From positions 496,001 to 560,000 of the forward strand of contig JAUHZU010000001.1 in NCBI GenBank assembly GCA_030425705.1: 64,000 bases of DNA, read 5' to 3'. The number at the start of each line of letters is the position of its first letter. The stretch's first letter is position 1. Both the position numbers and the translations under genes were made by a program. Positions 17,935 to 25,082 of this stretch are shown piece by piece. The notes under the pieces are model-generated. The model was not told where the DNA came from. It did not search any database and worked only from the letters and a program-made list of their open reading frames with translations. The stretch is from Phycisphaerae bacterium (GTDB lineage Bacteria; Planctomycetota; Phycisphaerae; Phycisphaerales; Phycisphaeraceae).

Positions 17935-18717
17935 ATGCCCAATGAAAACACCCACCCCCTCACCCGCCGCACCCTCCTCGGCACCGCGGGCCTCGCCTCC
18001 ATCGCCCTCACCGGCGTCGCCCTCCCCGCCCGCGGCGACGGCCACGAAGCCGACAACGCCGAAGGCCTCCCCGGCCCTGAAGGCCCACACGCTTTTGTCG
18101 ACGGCACCGGCCACGGCTGGCGCACCCTCGGACCCGACGACTTCGCCAACGTCAACTGCCACGAAGACACCTGGGGCTGGCGCGACGACACCCTCTACTG
18201 CACCGGCAACCCCGTCGGCGTCCTCCGCTCCGCGCAAACCTACACCAACTTCGAGATCGTCCTCGAATGGAACCACCGCCAAGAAGCCGGCAACTCCGGC
18301 CTCTTCGTCTGGACCCCCGAAGACGTCATCGAACGCATGACCGCCGAACCCAAGCCCGGCCTCCCCACCGGCATCGAGGTCCAGATCCTCGACACCCGCT
18401 ACAACCCCGCCCAACAAGGTACCTGGTTCACCTCCCACGGCGACGTCTTCCCCGTCGGCCAGACCATGACCCCCTTCCCGCCCCTCTCCAACAACGGCCA
18501 GGGCCCGCGCTCCTTCCCCTCCGAAGACCGCGTGCGTGACCACGGCCACTGGAACCACTACTACGTCCGAGCCATCAACGGCGAGATCCGCCTCTGGGTC
18601 AACGGCAAAGAAGTCTCCGGCGGCAACGAGTGCTCCACCACCTCCGGCTACATCTGCCTCGAATCCGAAGGCGCCCCCATCGAGTTCCGAAACATCCGAC
18701 TCCGAGAACTGGCGTAA
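17935..18717 (+). CDS. Tat-exported DUF1080 (3-keto-disaccharide hydrolase-like) protein
   Basis: A 260-residue protein with a Tat signal (LTRRTLLGTAGLASIALTGV) and a single concanavalin-like beta-sandwich domain. Typical DUF1080 stretches are GWRTLGPDDFANVNC, FEIVLEWNHRQEAGNSGLFV, GIEVQILDTRYN and GEIRLWVNGKEVSGG. The family binds or hydrolyses glycans, and members cleave 3-keto-glucosides, so it probably acts on the product of the preceding oxidoreductase. The start ATG 17935 was chosen because it begins the Tat signal. Dual-hairpin repeats flank it on both sides. Confidence 0.88.
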   Translation: MPNENTHPLTRRTLLGTAGLASIALTGVALPARGDGHEADNAEGLPGPEGPHAFVDGTGHGWRTLGPDDFANVNCHEDTWGWRDDTLYCTGNPVGVLRSAQTYTNFEIVLEWNHRQEAGNSGLFVWTPEDVIERMTAEPKPGLPTGIEVQILDTRYNPAQQGTWFTSHGDVFPVGQTMTPFPPLSNNGQGPRSFPSEDRVRDHGHWNHYYVRAINGEIRLWVNGKEVSGGNECSTTSGYICLESEGAPIEFRNIRLRELA

Positions 18718-18725
18718 ATTCCAAC

Positions 18726-18765
18726 GGTGGGATAGGCGTCCCGCCTGTCATTCGGCGAAGCCGAA
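18726..18765 (+). repeat. dual-hairpin intergenic repeat, additional copy
   Basis: GGTGGGATAGGCGTCCCGCC followed by TGTCA and the hairpin TTCGGCGAAGCCGAA (18751-18765). It has the same two-part structure as the cluster at 17789-17907 and lies 8 bases after the DUF1080 stop codon. Confidence 0.7.
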
Positions 18766-18785
18766 CCCCCGAAGAAGAACCTCAT

Positions 18786-18852
18786 GCAAAGGCGCAAAGC
18801 CGCAGAGTAAGACAGTTTTTTGCCACAGATGGACGCAGATCAACGCAGATGG
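18786..18852 (+). repeat. left inverted repeat with 10-base tandem units
   Basis: The core at 18815-18851 contains CAGATGGACG, CAGATCAACG and CAGATGGATG in direct succession, so the arm is itself a degenerate 10-base tandem repeat. It is followed by the island gene and mirrored at 19457-19494. Confidence 0.65.
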
Positions 18853-18962
18853 ATGCGTTCGGTGTCGGGTAGATGTTCCGAGGAGACTGCCGTTGTGTAG
18901 TATGTTTGGGCCGAATTGGCACTCGATTGACTGAGCGGATGAGTACTCAGAGGTGTTCCATC

Positions 18963-19433
18963 ATGTCGACAAAGCAACCACTAAAGAAGGTCACACTGAG
19001 TGATCTATCCAAGGCAGCATGTCAGTTCGGAGTTTGTGACTTGCCGTCTCAGAGGTATGCCGACTGCTTAGTAATCAAGTTCGACGGTGAGGCGGGGAAC
19101 TCGCATGAACACTGCGGGACTTTCCGATTCATGTCTGCAATGATCGCAGCGGGGGTTGCCGCATGGTCACCCTCAACTGTTGTCCTAGATCTAACTAACT
19201 TGATTTATGACTGGGGGGATGAGATGGCGACCATACTCGGCGGACTCCCGCTCCCTACCGCAATAATTGTCGCTGATTGCAATCGAGAAGGGCTAACAAG
19301 TCTTGTCGAGTATGAGATGGACGGAACTGTGAGTGACTGGCTGTTTGACACACTAGAAGAAGCGTTGGCAGCATGTGCTTGCAAGTATGCGGTCGAGATT
19401 AGTAAACCGATGCATAACTCGGAACTGGAATGA
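18963..19433 (+). CDS. unknown protein inside AT-richer island
   Basis: A 156-residue protein from ATG 18963 (in-frame alternatives at 18939 and 18873). I do not recognise it with certainty. The middle part has strands and a helix of the form VVLDLTNLIYDWGDEMATIL followed by PTAIIVADCNREGL, reminiscent of a small alpha/beta fold such as STAS, but this is weak. It has no signal peptide or membrane segment, and several cysteines (for example AACACKYA). Codon use is far less GC-biased than in its neighbours, suggesting recent acquisition. GAGG lies nine bases before ATG 18963. Confidence 0.65.
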   Translation: MSTKQPLKKVTLSDLSKAACQFGVCDLPSQRYADCLVIKFDGEAGNSHEHCGTFRFMSAMIAAGVAAWSPSTVVLDLTNLIYDWGDEMATILGGLPLPTAIIVADCNREGLTSLVEYEMDGTVSDWLFDTLEEALAACACKYAVEISKPMHNSELE

Positions 19434-19455
19434 TACATCAGTCATTAGATAATCA

Positions 19456-19526
19456 ACATCCACGTTGATCCGCGTCCATCTGCGGCTAAAAAACGGCCTC
19501 CCTCCGCGACCTCCGCGCCTCTGCGG
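19456..19526 (-). repeat. right inverted repeat of the island
   Basis: Read on the minus strand this copy gives GTTTTTTAGCCGCAGATGGA and then CGCGGATCAACGTGGATG (core 19457-19494), matching the left arm with scattered differences. It begins 23 bases after the stop codon of the island gene. Confidence 0.65.
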
Positions 19527-19540
19527 TGCAACCCCGCCCC

Positions 19541-19750
19541 CTACGCCGCATCCAGCCGCCGGGCCTCGCCCACCTTCGCCGGCTCCACCACCCGCTCCAT
19601 TGGCTTCGTCGCTTGAATCTGCCTTCGCACCGCGTACTTCTCCCGCCCGGGGGCCAGCAGCCCCGGCCGCGCCAGGACCTGCTCCAGCCAGCGGTCCTTC
19701 AGCTCCCGTGCAAACGCCTCCTGCTTCGGGTCAAACTTCTGCGATGCCAT
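19541..19750 (-). CDS. small protein of unknown function (69 aa)
   Basis: A 69-residue, strongly charged and probably helical protein beginning MASQKFDPKQEAFARELKDR and containing a PGREKYAVRRQ stretch. It resembles short conserved hypothetical proteins but I cannot assign it. It is the last gene of a minus-strand run, 41 bases downstream of the desuccinylase-like gene. No membrane segment, signal peptide or known motif is visible. The well-formed start and charged composition make it more likely real than chance. Confidence 0.5.
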   Translation of the reverse strand: MASQKFDPKQEAFARELKDRWLEQVLARPGLLAPGREKYAVRRQIQATKPMERVVEPAKVGEARRLDAA

Positions 19751-19791
19751 GATTGGACCTGCGAGCCAACGGGCCGTTTGTCAGCCAAGGA

Positions 19792-20898
19792 CTAGTTTTC
19801 GCCGCTCTCATCCTCCCCTGCGTCGCTGACCAGGACGTTGGTGCCGAGTTGGTCGTGGGTGCGTTGGTGGAGGGATTCTTCCGGGAGGTTGTGGCGGGCG
19901 CGTTCGATCTTTTTGAGCGAGCCCTTCTTGGCGTAGGCGAGGTGGCAGATGGGGTCGCCGGGGGCGACGGAGGGGAGGGTGGTCATGCCCAGGACGACGC
20001 CGTCGCGGGGGGCGGTGATGGTGTTGTGCTCGTGGCCCAGGAGGGAGGTGTTGGTGGCGATGGGCTCGTCTTTCTCGACGGTGTCGCCGGGGCCGACGTG
20101 GAATGCGAGGAACCCGCCGTGCTGGGCGCGGACCCACTGGGTCTTGTCGGCCTCGAGGACGTAAGCGGGCTCGGTGGGTTGGCCGTCGACCATGCCCAGG
20201 TGGATGAGGCAGTTGCGGACGCCGCGGGTGGCGTATTCGACGACGGTGGGCTCGACCTTCCAGACCTCGCCGGCCTCGAGGATGAGGGTGGGGCAGCCGT
20301 GCTCGCAGGCGGCGCGTCGGAGCGAGCCCTTGGGGGCCTTGCCGGAGATGATGAGCTCGGTGCCGAAGGCGCGGGCGAAGTCGGCGAGGGCCTTGTTCTT
20401 GAGGTTCGCGCGGACGTTGGGGAAGTTGGTGCGTCGGACGGCGGCGGTGTGGAGGTCGATGCCGTAGTCGCAGCGCTTGACGACCTGGGTAAACACGGCG
20501 TGTGCGAGCCGGCTGGCGAGGGAGCCGGTGGGCGAGCCGGGGAAGGAGCGGTTGAGGTCGCGGCGGTCGGGGAGGTAGCGGGAGTGCCGCTCGAAGCCCA
20601 GGACGTTGACGACGGGGACGAGGACGAGTGCGCCGCGTGTGAGTGTGAAGACGCCGTCGACGATGAGTTCGCGGATGGCGCCGGTGCCGTTGATTTCGTC
20701 GCCGTGGACGGCGGCGGTGACGAAGACGGTGGGGCCGGGCTGTTTGGCGCGTCGGACGTGGATGGGGATGCGGATGTCCATGCCGGCGTAGGACTCGGAG
20801 ACGGTGATGGAGACGTCGCCGCGCTGACCGGGGGCGATGTGGGTGTCGCCCCATTGGCCGATGTCGGTGGGGGTGTTGGGGGTGTCTTGTTTAGACAT
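19792..20898 (-). CDS. succinylglutamate desuccinylase/aspartoacylase family zinc amidohydrolase
   Basis: A 368-residue M14-like carboxypeptidase/aspartoacylase protein. Zinc ligands can be placed in AAVHGDEINGTGAI (His and Glu) and DYGIDLHTAAV (His), and the catalytic glutamate in LILEAGEVWKVEP. The C-terminal HGGFLAFHVGPGDTVEKDEP and TAPRDGVVLG form the beta-rich lid domain of this family. It lies downstream of rimB and rimK on the same strand. This trio (ATP-grasp ligase, retropepsin-like protease, AstE-like hydrolase) recurs in many genomes and probably adds and removes amino-acid tags from a target. Its substrate is not known. Confidence 0.88.
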   Translation of the reverse strand: MSKQDTPNTPTDIGQWGDTHIAPGQRGDVSITVSESYAGMDIRIPIHVRRAKQPGPTVFVTAAVHGDEINGTGAIRELIVDGVFTLTRGALVLVPVVNVLGFERHSRYLPDRRDLNRSFPGSPTGSLASRLAHAVFTQVVKRCDYGIDLHTAAVRRTNFPNVRANLKNKALADFARAFGTELIISGKAPKGSLRRAACEHGCPTLILEAGEVWKVEPTVVEYATRGVRNCLIHLGMVDGQPTEPAYVLEADKTQWVRAQHGGFLAFHVGPGDTVEKDEPIATNTSLLGHEHNTITAPRDGVVLGMTTLPSVAPGDPICHLAYAKKGSLKKIERARHNLPEESLHQRTHDQLGTNVLVSDAGEDESGEN

Positions 20899-20981
20899 GT
20901 GGGGCGTTGGGGGATGGGCGGGACTCAGAAGAGTTTAGCTAGGAAGGCGCGGAGGGCAGGAAGGCAGGCAAGAACGAGTCG

Positions 20982-21455
20982 CTACTCTTCGTTTGTTTCG
21001 TATTCAGTTGGGAATCGGTCTGAGGTTTTCACGCCGTGGAACACGAGGTCGTCGTTCTCGTCGTAGATGAGGATTTCGCACCAGATTTCGGCGGTCGGCC
21101 AATCCACCTCGTTACGGGCCGACTCTGCGGTGTCTGACCATCCGCCTGACTTCCAATCGAACAGTGAGCCGGGAGTCCCGCTGCTCACAAACTTCTTGCC
21201 GTTGTCCGAGACGATGTATAGCACCACTTCGTAGGTGTGGCCGGGATCGCCGGGGTGGTCGATCTCGAAGTGCCCGCCGATCTCATCGCCTTCTAGCTTC
21301 CACTCGACGGTGGTCGCGTCCATCAAGTCGGTGGCATAGATCGGGGCGCTCGGGACGTTGTTCCCGCCGCAGGCGGTGAGCAGGCAGATACTCGTCAGCG
21401 CTAGGCAGAGCAGGCCTATCGGTCTAGTTCTCTGTTTGAGACTCCCATTCTTCAT
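20982..21455 (-). CDS. small predicted lipoprotein
   Basis: A 157-residue protein with a lipoprotein signal: basic MKNGSLKQRTRPIG, hydrophobic LLCLALTSICLLTACGG with the lipobox LTAC, then a beta-rich domain. The domain has WKLEGDEIGGHFEIDHPGD and a pair of tryptophan-rich segments (WKSGGWSDTA). It would be anchored in a membrane after lipidation. It has no recognised family. The start was placed at ATG 21455 because the longer frame upstream lacks signal features. It sits between rimK and the desuccinylase gene and is somewhat less GC-rich than they are. Confidence 0.65.
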   Translation of the reverse strand: MKNGSLKQRTRPIGLLCLALTSICLLTACGGNNVPSAPIYATDLMDATTVEWKLEGDEIGGHFEIDHPGDPGHTYEVVLYIVSDNGKKFVSSGTPGSLFDWKSGGWSDTAESARNEVDWPTAEIWCEILIYDENDDLVFHGVKTSDRFPTEYETNEE

Positions 21456-21523
21456 GTATATGCCTGCTTTCTTTTTGGTGGGTGGCCGGAGGCTCGCGGA
21501 CTCGACCCCGGTCACCCGCCGTC

Positions 21524-22732
21524 TCACAGCGTGTCTTCGAGCGAGTCGATAAGTTCGGGGTCGAGCTTGCGGACCTTGGGTTTACGTTTGCGTTGGCGTT
21601 TTTCGGGGACCAGGCCGCGCATGGAGTCGAGCTTGCCGTAGCAGAGCAGGCGGTCGTGGTCTTCGAGGACGCGTGAGCCCTTGGGGTTGGAGATGACGGA
21701 CTTGCCGCGGTTGAGGGTGAGGACGACGATGTCTTTGTCGCGGAGCCCCGAGCCGTCGATCGTTTTGCCGACGAGGTCCGAGCCCTCGTGGATGTTGATC
21801 TCGGCGACGCCGTAGCTGGCGGAGACGGTGAGGCGTTGTCGGACGTCGATATCGGGGAAGTCGACGCGGGCGGCGATGTAGTCGACCACCGCGCCGGCGA
21901 TGTCCAGGCCCGTCGCGGTCTCGATGCCCTCGAGCCCGGGCGAGGAGTTGACCTCCATGACCTGCGGCCCGGCGTTGCTTTCCAGCAGGTCCACCCCCGC
22001 GACACGCAGGCCGAGGATCTGTGCGGCGCGGACGGCGGTCTCTTCGTACTCCGGGGGCAGGGTGATGGCCTCGGTCCGGCCCCCGCGGTGGACGTTGCTG
22101 CGGAACTCGCTGCCCTGCGCGACGCGCCGCATGGCGGCGACGACGCGGTCGCCGACGACAAACGCGCGGACGTCCTTGCCCTTGCTCTCGGAGACGAACT
22201 GCTGGATGAGGACGTTCTGCTTCGCGCCCTGGAGCGTCTCGATGATGGCTTCGGCGACCTTGTTGGTCTCGGCGAGGATGACGCCGATGCCCTGGGTGCC
22301 CTCGAGGACCTTGATGACGACGGGCGCGCCGCCGACGCGCTCGATCGCGGGCAGCGCGTCCTTGCGGTCGCGGACGAACGCGGTGAGCGGGATGCCGATG
22401 TCGTGCTTGCTGAGGATCTGGAGGGAGCGGAGCTTGTCGCGCGAGTTGCTGATGCCGTTGGCGGAGTTGGGCGTGTAGACGTCCATCTGCTCGAACTGGC
22501 GGACGACTGCGGTGCCGAAGTAGGTGAGCGACGCGCCGATGCGGGGGAGGACGGCGTCGTAGGTGCTGAGTTGCTTGCCACGGAAGTAGAGGTCCGGCTC
22601 GGCGTGCTCGAGCTCGATGGCGAAGCGGAGGGTGCTCAGGACCTTGACCTGGTGGCCGCGCTGCTCGGCGGCCTGGCGGAGGCGCTGGGTGCTGTAGCAC
22701 TTGGGCGCGGTGGAGAGGATGCCTAGTTTCAT
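21524..22732 (-). CDS. rimK: RimK-type ATP-grasp amino-acid ligase with C-terminal TrkA_C/RCK_C-like domain
   Basis: ATP-grasp ligase of 402 residues. The N-terminal 290 residues match RimK: MKLGILSTAPKCYSTQRL, TPNSANGISNSRDKLRSLQI, VIKVLEGTQGIGVIL, KGKDVRAFVVGDRVVAAM and VMEVNSSPGLEGIE. RimK adds glutamate to the C-terminus of ribosomal protein S6. The extra C-terminal part has VAEINIHEGSDLVGKTI, VVLTLNRGKSVISNP and VLEDHDRLLCYG, the pattern of a TrkA_C/RCK_C ligand-binding domain, so activity may be controlled by a small ligand (inference). It ends in a very basic tail. It starts four bases after the rimB stop codon. Confidence 0.9.
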   Translation of the reverse strand: MKLGILSTAPKCYSTQRLRQAAEQRGHQVKVLSTLRFAIELEHAEPDLYFRGKQLSTYDAVLPRIGASLTYFGTAVVRQFEQMDVYTPNSANGISNSRDKLRSLQILSKHDIGIPLTAFVRDRKDALPAIERVGGAPVVIKVLEGTQGIGVILAETNKVAEAIIETLQGAKQNVLIQQFVSESKGKDVRAFVVGDRVVAAMRRVAQGSEFRSNVHRGGRTEAITLPPEYEETAVRAAQILGLRVAGVDLLESNAGPQVMEVNSSPGLEGIETATGLDIAGAVVDYIAARVDFPDIDVRQRLTVSASYGVAEINIHEGSDLVGKTIDGSGLRDKDIVVLTLNRGKSVISNPKGSRVLEDHDRLLCYGKLDSMRGLVPEKRQRKRKPKVRKLDPELIDSLEDTL

Positions 22733-22736
22733 GGGT

Positions 22737-23237
22737 TCACCCTGCTTTCGGGGGGGCTTGCGTGTCTTTCGAGGGATGGGACTTTTTCTTGCGCCGCCGG
22801 TCGCTGGCGAGGTACAGCCGGGCGGGGTTGACGACGAAGTCGCCGCGGAGCGCGGTGCGGCCGAGCAGCATCCGGCAGAGCATGCCCTTGCGGGAGACCA
22901 GGCTGATCTCGATCTCTTTCTCGACCCCGCCCAGCCGCATCGTCGTCCGGACGACCGGGCGGCGCTGGCGTTTGCCCGACGACGGCTTGACCACCGCCTC
23001 GCGCACGAGCGGGGCCTCAACCAGGATCGTCCTCATCTTCGGCCGTTCGCTGACGACGACCTCGAACCGGGCGTAGCCGTCGTCGATCTCCTCGAACTCG
23101 GCGACGTGCAGCGCGCTGGTCCGAGCCCCCGTGTCGACTTTCACCCGCACCCGGTCGATGCCCCAGTCGGGCAGCGCGATGTACTCCCGCCAGCCAACGG
23201 GGATCGGGGTGGGGGGCGTTGCAGGATCGGTCGGCAT
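22737..23237 (-). CDS. RimB-like retropepsin family (ATP-dependent zinc protease) protein
   Basis: A 166-residue protein of PF05618. The aspartyl-protease-like motif is VDTGARTSALHVAEF, and the second conserved block is MLCRMLLGRTALRGDFVVNP. Family members form retropepsin-like folds and, where studied, remove glutamates that RimK has added, making this the eraser partner. Start ATG 23237 was chosen over the longer frame to 23309 because it gives the normal length. It directly precedes rimK (four bases). Confidence 0.88.
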   Translation of the reverse strand: MPTDPATPPTPIPVGWREYIALPDWGIDRVRVKVDTGARTSALHVAEFEEIDDGYARFEVVVSERPKMRTILVEAPLVREAVVKPSSGKRQRRPVVRTTMRLGGVEKEIEISLVSRKGMLCRMLLGRTALRGDFVVNPARLYLASDRRRKKKSHPSKDTQAPPKAG

Positions 23238-23262
23238 TAAGGCAAGTATAGCCGTTGAGGCG

Positions 23263-24618
23263 CTATGGCCGGGAGTCTGAAGGGTTCCCCCACCCGTTGC
23301 CGTTTGCATCGTGTTTGCCGGGCCAGTCGGCCTGAGTGCCGTTTGCTTTGAGCATGGCGAGCTGGCGTTCGCCGATGCGGACCTTGAGGGTGACGTGGTC
23401 CGGGCCGTAGTCGCGTTCGAGGATGACCGCGCGGTTTTCGAGGAAGCTCAGGGTCTTGCCGTCGGCGTGCGGGACGGTGAAGTCCAGCGTCTGGGTCCGG
23501 CCGCGCGCGGCGGTGCGGACACGTTCGACGAGCTTGTCGATGCCGACGCCGGTCTTGGCGCTGATGGCGATCGCATCCGGGTGTTCACGGGTGAGCAGGA
23601 GCAGCTCGGCGTTGTCCTGGAGCTTGTCGGCCTTGTTGAGCACGAGCAGGCGTTCGTTGTCTTCCGCGCCGATGTCGTCGAGGACCTCGTAGACGGTTTC
23701 GAGCATCCGCCTGGCGTTGGGGTCGGCGGCGTCGAGGACGACCAGCAGCAGGTCGGCGTGGACGGCCTCTTCGAGCGTGGCCTTGAAGGAGGCGACGAGG
23801 TGGTGGGGGAGGTTGCGGACGAAGCCGACGGTGTCGGAGAGCATGACCGCGTCGCCGTCGCCGAGCTTCCAGACGCGGGTGCGGGTGGAGAGGGTGGCGA
23901 AGAGCTTGTCGTCGGCGTAGGCGCCGCCCTCGGTGACGGTGTTGAAGAGGGTGGATTTGCCGGCGTTGGTGTAGCCGACAAGCCCGACGGTGAAGTGGTC
24001 GAGGTTGCGTGCGGCGACCTCGCGGGACTTGCGCTGCTGGACGTCGGCGATCTCGCGCTGGAGCTGGGTCTTCTTGCGTTGGACGATGCGGCGGTCGATC
24101 TCGAGCTGCTGCTCGCCGGGGCCGCGGGTGCCGATGCCGGTGGGCGCGCCGCCGGTGATGGTGTCGAGGTGGGTCCACATCGCGCGGAGGCGGGGGTAGG
24201 TGTACTGGAGCTGCGCGAGCTCGACCTGGAGGCGGGCCTCGGCGGTGCGTGCCCGGCCGGCGAAGATGTCGAGGATCAGCTCGCTGCGGTCGAGCACCTT
24301 GCAGGCGACTTCCTTCTCGACCTTGGCGATCTGCGACGGGCTCAGGTCGTTCTCGAAGAGCACGACCTCGGCGTTGTGGAACTTGACCATCTCCGCCAGC
24401 TCGCGGACCTTGCCCTTGCCGATGAACGTGGCGGGGTCGGGCTTGATGCGTTTCTGCATCAGCTCGTCGACGACGACCGCGCCCGCGGTGTCCGCGAGGG
24501 ACCGCAGCTCGCCCAGCGGGTCGTGCGGGTCCAGCCCGTCGTTGGGCAGCAGCGCCGCGACGAGGACCGCGCGCTCCAAGGCGACGGCAACATTGTTTTC
24601 ACGTAATCCCTGTTCCAA
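23263..24618 (-). CDS. hflX: ribosome-associated GTPase HflX
   Basis: A 451-residue HflX. The N-terminal HflX domain shows ERAVLVAALLPND, FIGKGKVREL and VLFENDLSPSQ, followed by a coiled linker with TGIGTRGPGEQQLEIDRR. The G domain has G1 VGYTNAGKSTLFN, G3 DTVGF and G4 NKAD. HflX splits stalled ribosomes. The only start consistent with the family is TTG at 24618, preceded by AGGA with six bases of spacing; the frame upstream to 25014 shows no similarity. It lies between the HNH gene and rimB in a minus-strand run of ribosome- or protein-modification genes. Confidence 0.93.
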   Translation of the reverse strand: MEQGLRENNVAVALERAVLVAALLPNDGLDPHDPLGELRSLADTAGAVVVDELMQKRIKPDPATFIGKGKVRELAEMVKFHNAEVVLFENDLSPSQIAKVEKEVACKVLDRSELILDIFAGRARTAEARLQVELAQLQYTYPRLRAMWTHLDTITGGAPTGIGTRGPGEQQLEIDRRIVQRKKTQLQREIADVQQRKSREVAARNLDHFTVGLVGYTNAGKSTLFNTVTEGGAYADDKLFATLSTRTRVWKLGDGDAVMLSDTVGFVRNLPHHLVASFKATLEEAVHADLLLVVLDAADPNARRMLETVYEVLDDIGAEDNERLLVLNKADKLQDNAELLLLTREHPDAIAISAKTGVGIDKLVERVRTAARGRTQTLDFTVPHADGKTLSFLENRAVILERDYGPDHVTLKVRIGERQLAMLKANGTQADWPGKHDANGNGWGNPSDSRP

Positions 24619-24719
24619 GCCGGTTCCTGTTCTGCCACATGAAGGCGAGGCGAATGTGCCTTCACAGTCTATCCGACGCCCGGCGGGCCGATCCCCAAAA
24701 CCTCCAGCGCCGGGCCGGT

Positions 24720-25082
24720 TCAGGCCTGCCTGGGCCGGCGGACGGCGATGCGGCGGCCCGATTTCTGCTTGCGGACCCAGGACACAAAGCGGGCGATGCC
24801 CGGGTGGTCGGCGAGGGCCTGGACGGTGCAGTAGTCCTGTTCGAGCTGCTTCTCGGTGAGCTGGGCGTGGACCGTGCTGTGACAGGGGCGGCAGACCAGG
24901 GCGATCCGGCCGGTGCGTTCGTCGTGGCTGAACCGCTTGCGGCAGCTCGCCTGCCGATGGCGCTTGCGCGGGATGAGGTGGTGGCGGGTGAGCGTCAGCC
25001 CGACGCGGCGGCACAACGCGCAGCGGTCGCCGGCGGCGGGCGGGTCGGTGATGGATGGGTTGTTGGGCATCGTGATGTTCAC
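24720..25082 (-). CDS. HNH-type zinc-binding protein
   Basis: A protein of about 120 residues with an HNH-like arrangement: CALCRRVGLTLTRHHLIPR, then LVCRPCHSTVHAQLTEKQL. The paired CxxC motifs bind zinc and HHLIP with the later H give the catalytic triad of HNH nucleases. The GTG at 25082 overlaps the kinase stop codon (GTGA), implying translational coupling; ATG 25070 is an alternative. Basic tail, no other domain. Related stand-alone HNH proteins lie in many genomes without a known role, and the link to a kinase is unusual. Confidence 0.75.
   Translation of the reverse strand: MNITMPNNPSITDPPAAGDRCALCRRVGLTLTRHHLIPRKRHRQASCRKRFSHDERTGRIALVCRPCHSTVHAQLTEKQLEQDYCTVQALADHPGIARFVSWVRKQKSGRRIAVRRPRQA

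Larger units (their letters stand above)
18786..19526. mobile_element. AT-richer island bounded by imperfect inverted repeats
   Basis: Two related sequences in opposite orientation bound a single unknown gene. The left copy is about 18786-18852 and the right copy about 19456-19526. They share, in inverted form, a core of a T6 run, CAGATGGACGC and GATCAACG, with looser similarity extending outward over 65-70 bases. The DNA between them is much less GC-rich than its surroundings: the line 19021-19080 has 29 G or C in 60. No transposase is encoded and I cannot identify target-site duplications, so this may be a transposase-less (MITE-like) unit or a gene caught between two dispersed repeats. Confidence 0.5.
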
